Shown one piece after another: positions 12,701-22,100 of a stretch of 64,000 nucleotides of DNA (the stretch's first letter is position 1; each line of letters opens with the position of its first letter). The notes under the pieces were generated by a model, which searched no databases, had not been told where the DNA came from, and saw nothing but the letters and a program-made list of their open reading frames with translations. The stretch lies in contig NMRB01001497.1 in NCBI GenBank assembly GCA_002633025.1, forward strand, positions 69,762 to 133,761, read 5' to 3'. Both the position numbers and the translations under genes were made by a program. This DNA comes from Notospermus geniculatus (lineage: Eukaryota > Nemertea > Pilidiophora > Heteronemertea > Lineidae).

Positions 12701-13101
12701 GCTCTCCACAACCACAACTACTTCACTTCGTAGAATTCGCCGCGTTTGGTCAACAGATGGCGCTGAGAGAGTCGACCAATGAGAGCGCCGAGCAATATTT
12801 GAGACAACATTGGTTATAAAACCAAAGAAAGGAGCAAATCCAGAATGTAATATTCATATCTATATATTACACTACATATAGATATGAATATTATATTCTA
12901 GATTTGCTCCTTTCTTTGGTTTTATAAATTTACCTCGCTACCAAAACTCAACATTGTTTATACTTACGAAACATATTATAGAACTGTTTGGGCCACAAAT
13001 TGTGTTTGCCCCAGCTGGATATCAACTTGTGTTTTTTAGCATACTGATCAAAGTTGAAGCCAGGTTCTGTCCCGAATGAATCAACGATGCGGAAAACACA
13101 A
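9723..13101 (-). CDS. MGAT5: MGAT5 catalytic C-terminal exons (six exons)
   Basis: Six exons (12968-13101, 12334-12614, 11672-11818, 11273-11392, 10604-10784, 9723-9979) encode the nucleotide-sugar-binding half and the C-terminal Cys-rich region. Landmarks are SFGTEPGFNFDQYAKKH, PHTPDNTFLGFVVERVDNGT, YLDIIHKYVEIHGTV, VPSYVKNHNILSGKDL, GLGFPYEGPAALEAIANG, TSQHPYAENFIGEP, PYLPYEFTEEGTLQRI and CACRDYVKGQ. The phases are continuous and the stop TGA is at 9723-9725. The intron between the 12334 and 12968 exons holds a 116-bp palindrome. Confidence 0.95.
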
Positions 13102-16100
13102 CTGAAAGAGAGGCTGACAATGAAAATGAGGCTGAACCAGAAAATCACACTGGACTTCTGTAATGGAATCGTCAAAGAGTCGAACGCGGTTTATTACCTG
13201 GTGGAATCGTCAGACAGCTTTACGACATGTTTGATATGTTTGTTCAGCAGGAAGTCAAACAGATTGAGACACAAGCCAATCAAACCAAATTAATGGATTT
13301 TTCTCTGTTGAGAATTGATATTTCATGATGACAGTAGTAAACATGAAGTCCTGATGATAGTACCGTACCTGTATTTTTTTTCAATCACAAATACGCAAGA
13401 CAAAACTGGGAGCTTAAGAAAGCACAAAAAATATAGTACAATGTATATCACGTTCAAAGTTATTCACTAAAGCTCTGATACTGATTACACATCATGCAGG
13501 AATGCAACATCGCTGGTGTTATAAAACTGGTCTCGTAAGCTGGTGTTAAACTGGTGTTAAATTGAAGAGAGGTTTTATTTCAGAGATAGAGTATTTGATC
13601 GTGCAACCACACCCATGCAAACGTTATTGTTGCTGAACAAAGCCATGCACTACATACACCAAAAGGTGTATAAAGGTCAGAGATGTAAGGGTTTTTGGCT
13701 CATGAACTAGAACTAACTGACTCCACCACCAAATGTGAGTCACTGTAGCAAACCTGTCGGATGTCGGAGAGTGTAAACGACTGAAGTACCGGCAATAGCC
13801 GTATTTTGTACCGGTACTTCCAAGTGCACATTAGTGAAGAATAATAGTAATACTCCAGTTGACCATGCATCCCCTGATGTTGTATGGAGGGTAATGCATT
13901 TTACATTGCATTGGGAGTACTTCACTTCAATAACTTGCAGAAAATACCTTGGTTCTAAGTATCATGCATGTCATGCACTTATTATACATGTACGCTAGAT
14001 GCTCTTCTGGTCTAAAGCCTAGTTCACACTTTGACACATGACCATCGCCGGCAACCGACACGCCATCTTGCGTTCGATGCCGACCCCGTCATGCGATTTG
14101 GTCGGCGTCCGATTGTGAGGCTGTAATTACTTGAGTCATTTCACAAAATATTTGTGCACGTCATGCCAACACCTCATACCTGTGTTTGGAGTGATTAACT
14201 CCTAGCGTTTTGCGAATTTGACCCAGACCGGTTATATCAGTGTACATCAGGTCCATTAACGATTTATCCCGAATTAAACAGGACGATTTCGCATGCTGGG
14301 AAGTGGCGAAATATCTGGAAGCACAAATAGAGGGCACCACAACACTTACACAGCAAAACTTGAAACTTGAAAACATGCATGAAACAAATTGAAAATGGCC
14401 GACATGCAGTTGAGCAAACACACCAACCAAAACACACAATACCCCATTCTGCGGTAGTTCTCAGGGGCGGATCCAGGATTTCGGAAAAGAGGGGGCGCAC
14501 TGTACTAGAAACATTGAAGTCTGCAGTGAATTTCAATGATTTGCTCCAAATTTCAGAATTTCACGGTCAATTTTACAGATTTGTGGGCGCCAGGTGCGCC
14601 CCTTTAGATCCGCCCCTGGTTCTCTCAAAACCAAATTGCCACTCCCAGACCCATGCTTGGGAATATCTTTTGGGTTTTATGGCCTGTTTTTACCCCAAAA
14701 TATTCCTGGTTGGCATGTCTGCAACAGGAGTGAACATACACGAAAATTAAAAGACGAAGTAAGGAAACTGAGGGAATCTCTCTGGTGGTGGGGACATTAA
14801 ATCACTGTGCTGTGGTGGCAAAGTGGAAACATCCACACCTACCACCAATGAGGTCACGGGTTCGATCCCCGGTCATTCCAGCGGCTTTATGTGATAGAGA
14901 GGGCAATCTCTCCTCGACATCGTAGGTTCCCTCCGGGGGTTCTGGTTTCCCCCTTCATATCATAAATATTGCCCAGTATTATTTGATGAGTAGCTATAGT
15001 GCCCTGAGTTGGTGCTTGCACTCCTAAATATTTTTTTCTGCTTTGTTCTGAAGGAGTCAACAACTTTTGTCTGCCAGTAATTCACACATGTGAAAAACCA
15101 CTTAGGCCCATATGCACCAACGGGCTTAACCCACACAGTGACATCTTCTAGTGTACTTCCATTGTCCCTGTTGGACTTAGGCTGAAGTTTTAGGGTTAAT
15201 CTGCGTTGTTGCATACGGGCCTAAAAGTAGTCTCATAGTCAAAATATTAGGGAATTTGAGATCAGCGACTTATCACTGATCCTTATACGTATACGGATAG
15301 ATTTCTGTACAACAAGGACAAATTTTGTGTACATTTCGATCCGTATACGTATAAGGATCCGTGATAAGTTGCTGATCTCAAACTCCCTATTAACTGCCGA
15401 TGCACCCAACTATTTTATCGACAAACTAACCAAACAGTATCAATGTGTGAAATGGTTGGGTCAATGATAATTTAACTGAGAACTGATACTGAGTAAGATC
15501 AATGCCACAATATGTGACCCACTCTGGCAAAAGCAGACGCATGTTGGAGTTGCTCAGAAGGTGAGCCTCAATGAACTAAGATGACACCAGGAGAGAATGG
15601 AAGAAATAGATTCTTTCAGATTTCATAATAGGCAGACAATACTGAAACAGACAAACATTTGGTCTCAACCTGCCAAGGTAAGAGCGACATGCATCTGCTT
15701 TTGCCAGAGAGCGTCACATTTTATCGACAAATTAACCAAACAGTATCAATGATATGAAATGGTTGGGACAATGATAACTTAACTGAGAATTGATTCCGAA
15801 TAAAATCAATGCCACAATATGTTGTGAACGAAGACACAGCTACCTACTCCCTGTGAGGAGACTACATAAGAATTCACAGTTAGATGCTACAGCTAACAAG
15901 CAAAGAAACCACTACATGCACTGAATACAAGAATTAGTAAAATTAGAAAAAAACTACAACATTGCTTTTAAATGAGCGATCATTAGACACTCAGCAAGAC
16001 TCTTGCCTCCCTTGGACCACGTCTTCAGCAGCAGCAAACTTTTCTTTTTGTATCTTCAATAGACCATTCTCAAATTGACGCAAACGAGAAAGATCTGCAC

Positions 16101-19100
16101 ACTTCCGCCGAAATTTCAACCATAACCTCGGTCTGAAGCTGAACGATGTGACGCAGACAGCCCCGCGACAGTGACGTCGACGACGTTGCGTCAGACTCGA
16201 CCATTGCTGAATCATGGATGGCGTCACATCAGCTGGTTTCAGATCGAGGTTATGGTTGAAATTTCGGAGGAAGTGCGCAGATCTGGGAATTTGAGAATGG
16301 TCTATCAGGTCAGTTTCAGTGATCAACTGTTGACTCATCTGCCCCCAGTGTCCAGCAGACGGCATCTTCTGTCAAAATTTTCTCACATCCTGTGGTACTG
16401 TTTGAAAAATATTTGAAGAAATATTGTTCCCATTGACCATCAGAAGAATGTTTCTTCAATTTTTTTTCGAATTCACTTCCAACAAATTTAGAAAACTTCA
16501 GCAGAAGACAAGGTCTGCTCAAACCTGGGGGGCAGGTGAGTTTATCAAGAATTTAAGCCACAACACTTGGTTTTTCTCATTAAATCTGGTCTAAGAGGCA
16601 TGAATCCAGCATACATGATGCAAAGAAAAAGCATGAAAATCCCACTTGTAAACCTAAACCAACCTAATACGGGAATAGACTTTACGAGCTATTCGTCGTA
16701 GTTGGCGTAGTCCAACGATATCAGCGTAGATAAGGTCTATCCTGTTCCACGGCCGAGCGGGACAGTTGGAATAAATCTGGCTGTGATGACGGATGTAACT
16801 ATGGAGGAAATAGTCATGAAATGGGACGGTAACAAAATTTGCATAATAATGAAAATGAAATGGTTGAATGTGCGGGTTATCTCATCTGCTCCTAGGTTTG
16901 AGCAGACGGCATCTTCTGCTGAAGTTTTGTCAAATCCTCGGGAACGAATTGGAAAATATTTGAAGAAACATTCTACAACCTTTCTTCAAATATTTTTACA
17001 GTAGTTCCATCGGATGCAAGAAACCTTTGACAGAAGATGCCGTCTGCTGGACTCTGGGGCAGATGAGAAGCAAACTTAAAGTTTGAACAACTTTCCATAC
17101 CCAGTAGCCGCAACCACCACATTACTTGTCCCTATCCAAGTTCGGCCTTGCTGGCGAAAAATGTATTGCATAACAAGGCCTTTGGCTTTCATTTCAATAA
17201 GGTTTGAGGGCATTTTAAGGAATATCTGAGGAATGGCGTTCCAGAAATGCCCACCATATATCTGGCTCAACAGCGCAACAAGAAAGTGTCTTGAGAGCCT
17301 TCCAATGAATACCGGTATTGAAGGGTTACATTTATTTTGTACGTGTCTATCCTTCTTTTGTGTCAAAACAAGTCCGATAAAATCAACCATCGGTCTTCAG
17401 TAGGCTGGAACTAATAGTAGTGTCCCACTGGCGAATTTTGGCCACGACAAGGGACGAATGAAAAAATCGTAGTTCCTCCTAACAGTTCCTAGGCTGTCGT
17501 CTATGTTCGCAGTGATTCTCTGGCTCGCAGAAAAATTTTCAAAATTTGCCCACGACAAAATTTTAGTCGAAGCCAGTCGAAGTTATATCGTATATAGTCG
17601 CATCCATTTCCTACATGGTCGTGGGCCCCTGCGACCAACTACAACTAACTACAACCATGTTTGCACCTTGTCGCCGTTCATTCGACCCTTGTGTCGCATG
17701 CAGTTGAACCCCAACGCTATGATCCTATGTGAAACACTACGAATGCTAAATATATCAGCCTGTCAAGGGAATATCGCAGGCTTCAGATTCGCCCCTTGTC
17801 GCAGGCAAAAGTCGCAAGTGAGACCCTACTATAAACCTACAAAACATCCACACTTCAATCCCACAAGCCAGCTATGATGAACCAGGACTAGAATGAGGTA
17901 CTTACGGAGTTAGCTGATCCGTCTCGTGTGTGATTGTTAAATCATGCCCAAGGATGTACAAACATGTGATGACATCACTCCACTGGACCAGTTCTCCAAG
18001 TGGTCCACCCTTAAAGGCCGATTCAGCAAATCGTATCGGCATAGCCTTTGTGAGGAGACCAAGGTGGACAAGAATCTGAAAGAAATAGGAGAGGGTGCAG
18101 GGTTGGTTTGGCTGAGTGATGAGTGGAAGTGAGGTCTGGTTCACAGCCTCATATGAGTGACTGAGGTCTGGTCAACAGCCTCACAGGAGGACCGGTTAAC
18201 AGTCTCATACAAGTTGCAATGAACACTGGTCAACAGTCTCATATGAGTGGCAGTGAGGTCTGGTTAACAGCCTCATATGAGTGGCAATGAGGACTGGTTA
18301 ACAGCCTTGTATAGTGAGTTGCAGCAAAGTCTGGTTAACAGTCTCATGTGAGTGGCCGTGAGGCCTGGTTAACAGCCTCATATGAGTGGCAGTGAGGTCT
18401 GGCCAACAGTCTCACATGAGTGGCAGTGAGGACTGGTTAACAGCCTCGTAGGAGTGGCAATGAGGACTGGTTAACAGCCTCGTATGCATGGCAATGAGGA
18501 CTGGTTAACAGCCTCGTATGCATGGCAATGAGGACTGGTTAACAGCCTCATATGAGTGGCAATGAGGACTGGTTAACAGCCTCGTATGAGTGGCAATGAG
18601 GACTGGTTAACAGCCTCGTATGAGTGGCAATGAGGACTGGTTAAGGTCTCGTATGAGTGGCAATGAGGACTGGTTAACAGCCTTGTGGACGCGAGGACAA
18701 ACCCCTGAAGAAAAGCTTCCATACCTTTTTCTTTGTATTAGTAGTCATATCCTGCTTGGCGGCAAGGTTCTTAATGGCCTTGACCCAATTTGGCCACATC
18801 CGCCGTATTCGCTGTTTCATCCACTCGTAACTCTTTTTCCCAGGATCCTTCAGTATGTTCATGAGGCCGCTGATGTCATACCGCAAAGTTGCAAACTGTA
18901 AGGTAGTAAAACTCGAATGGTTATCCAAGTAACTTTATGTACCGATGACTGATGCAACAGTAGGCGGTCTAGGAAAACCCGGCAGATGTTGCTGAATGAT
19001 CAACAAGGGCTCTCAGATTGCCTGTGCATTGATCTTCTAAGCCTAGGTACTGTTTACCTGATACATAGTACATGTACATGTCAGCTGTTGAGATGTGCGG

Positions 19101-22100
19101 GTTCACCAAGGCCATTAACACTTTCCTCAAATGCGACATCCGCCGGGTTTCCTAGACTGCCACACAACTGTCCTTAGGTCTGGACATATGTGACCCGATC
19201 TAGCGAAAGTAGGCGCATGTTGCAACGGACGAAAGGGCTAACAGCCTTACAACACAATAGCTGAAATGTACGTCTCTGCAGGTTGACAATAGTATTGGAC
19301 AGCAGTGATAATAGTTCAGTAAACTGATGACCAATGATGATCACCTGCGACAAGCGCCTGCTTTTGCTGGAGTGGGTCACACAGACGGCAGAGGAAAGCA
19401 TGCACAAAACACGTGGGATTTCCTCAGGGCTACTGTACTCCTGTTGAGAACAATAGCATTGAGGAACTCTCATACGTTGAGGAGCATTCTAAAATACGGG
19501 TCATGAAGTAACGAACTCATCCTCTGTCTGTCACATTTCAGTACAACAGGAAGGATTTCTGATGGGATGGGGGGGGGGCAAATTCCCAAAATGACTTGAG
19601 GTGTAACCACACCAACCTGTTTGTTGCTGTCAGTGGAATTCTTGATCATGATTTTTCTCCATTTCAATAGGGGGCACCAGTGTTCAATTTCACTGAGGTA
19701 GATAAAGATCGAGCAATCTGAACCATCGACGCCGTAGTCAGCGTAACACTTGTCAGATTTCCAGAAACTTTGCATCCACTGAAATAAAAGGAGAAGCTAT
19801 AGTACTGATTAAATGAAACTCAGCCTGGGCAACCCGCTCAACTTTTTATCCTGACAGGTCAGGGCTTCTGATAGGCTAAAGGCGGTGACAGACTGGGGCA
19901 TAAGCAACGCATAAGGAAAGCATTCAACCAATCAGGGAGGCGATAACCTGGACCGAAACATCGACCGAAGAATCTGATTGGTGGAACACCTGCAGGACGT
20001 GCTGCGTACGCGCCAGTCTGTCATCGGCTTAACAAAGATTTGTTAACATGCTTAACCTTTTCACTATCATTGGCAATTTTAAGAAAAAGAAAAATAATTT
20101 ACCTTAAGTTTTTCCAAACAATGTGGATATCGCTCAAGCTCTGCATCGGTCAGAACACAGTTCTCTGTTTTACCAAGGATAAGATCTGAAAGAGGCCAAG
20201 GAGTTCGATTCCATATCGCATGCTACAAGAGATTTTGATGAAACTGTCATTTTCAAAGGTTTCCTGAAGATAAGGCATTCCTGAGATCAATGGGCCACCA
20301 AGGTGTAGTGGCTTGGGTCTCAGGCTGGGGGCCAGGAGGCCCAAGGTTTGATCCCCACTGTTTGAGCCAGACCACCTTATTAATCAGTATTAAAGGGTGC
20401 TTCTTACAGAGATGGTTGTGTGAATGTCTACTGTAGTTTACAGGCGCGGATCCAGAGGGGGGCGCACCGGGTGCGTGCCTCCCCTTTTGGCCAACAAATC
20501 TCTAAAATCGACCGTGAAATTCTGGAATTGGCCGCAAATTTCAATGTTCCTAGCACAGGGCACCCCCTCTTTTCCCAAATCCTGGATCCGCCCCTGGTTT
20601 ATGTCCGCTTTGTGGCAGCCAGATTGTAAGAAGTGCTGACTGATTCAGATTACACAGACCGAAGCTAGGGTAAAGTAATAACATGAAAACGCTTTGAGAC
20701 TTAAAGGGGCACTGTATTCACTGAACATACCAGCATTAAGGGAGACCTCTATTGACAATGTAGTTAAACTACCACTTATCAACCTCACCCCATGTAGAGT
20801 CACTCTCGTTCCTAGGGTATCCACATAATTATGCAATGTAAGTATCATATATTCCCCAACACCGGGGCAAAAGGCAAAACTATGGTATTGGAGAATGATG
20901 CAATCACCACCGGTGGTGCCGGCTGTTGACAAGAAATGGCAATATCATGCCCATATAATAAAGTGGAAAACACTCTATGAAAGTTTCATATCATATTATT
21001 ATTGTTGTTATTTTTATTACCATCGACTAATGGAATATTATGTTATGATACAGCTGCTGCTGCCAGCCAGGCTCTGTCAACACATAACATCAAGTTTCTA
21101 TCGTGTCTATACAAGGGAAAATCTGTTTCCACAAATCTGAATAGGCCTCAGGAACAGATGTCAGACGTCAATACAATGAACAAATAAGTACCGGTACTTT
21201 TTCATTGTAAGACAAGAGAGAATCAATAGAGATAAAATGTGTCACTGGCTTCGTTCCATTGTTCTGATGAGTCCCTCCTAAGGGGATCAATAACTCAACA
21301 ATAAACGATTCTCGAACGGGGGAACCCGCGCGACGGTTTATCCTGACACGTCGGCGTTGTGAGTGATTTGACCGGAGCAACGTCATCAAAATCATGTTGG
21401 AGTTGCCTCATGAAAAAATTATCTGTACCCGTCTATTTTCTACAGGAAAAATGACACAAAAACGTTGCTTTTATCACCATTGTATATTCTTTATTTTAAG
21501 GAATAAAGCAATGAGATTAAAAGAAAATTTGATCGATGTCATGGATTGTTGAGTGCACCAGGAGCATGGCAAGCCGGCAAATTTCATCAAAATTCACCCC
21601 AAATTCAGTTAATAATGCAAGTAGGTTAAATTCCAACCTTTCAGACCTGGCCACAATCATTGCAGCTTGTGATGAAATTTGAGCATGATCCATTCAGTGG
21701 TATTTGCAAAACCATGCCCGGAATTTGAAAATTGGAGAGATCCATAGAAAGAAAGAAATCCTGCGAAATCAATATGTTCTCACACTCCACCAAGAGGTGT
21801 GGAGGCCATAATAATAATAATAGTCATTTGCGACACGTCACTGCAAAAAGAGTCGTTCTGAAACTGGCAGACTGAGACGAACGTTTTGTCAATTTCAGTA
21901 GGCCTAGGCTATAGAGGTTTCCCACTGACATCACACGGCCGCCATATTGGCCGTCAAAATGAAGCCATGGAGGCTGCCATCTTGTTCTCGGTTCAAAAGT
22001 TTAGCGGCCTGTACCGACCACTGGGAGCATACTTGAACTCAACAAATCACTTTACCTCTCACAGTTTCTGAGCATAAGTAGTTGGTCTGGTGTGAAAACT

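Noticed and set aside
9834-13293. Plus-strand open frames opposite MGAT5 exons (for example 10741-10926, 11592-11795, 13054-13293)
   Set aside because: Antisense shadows of well-supported minus-strand exons.
18120-18685. Regular repeats resembling a CRISPR array
   Set aside because: Units are contiguous 34-bp copies without unique spacers, in an animal intron.
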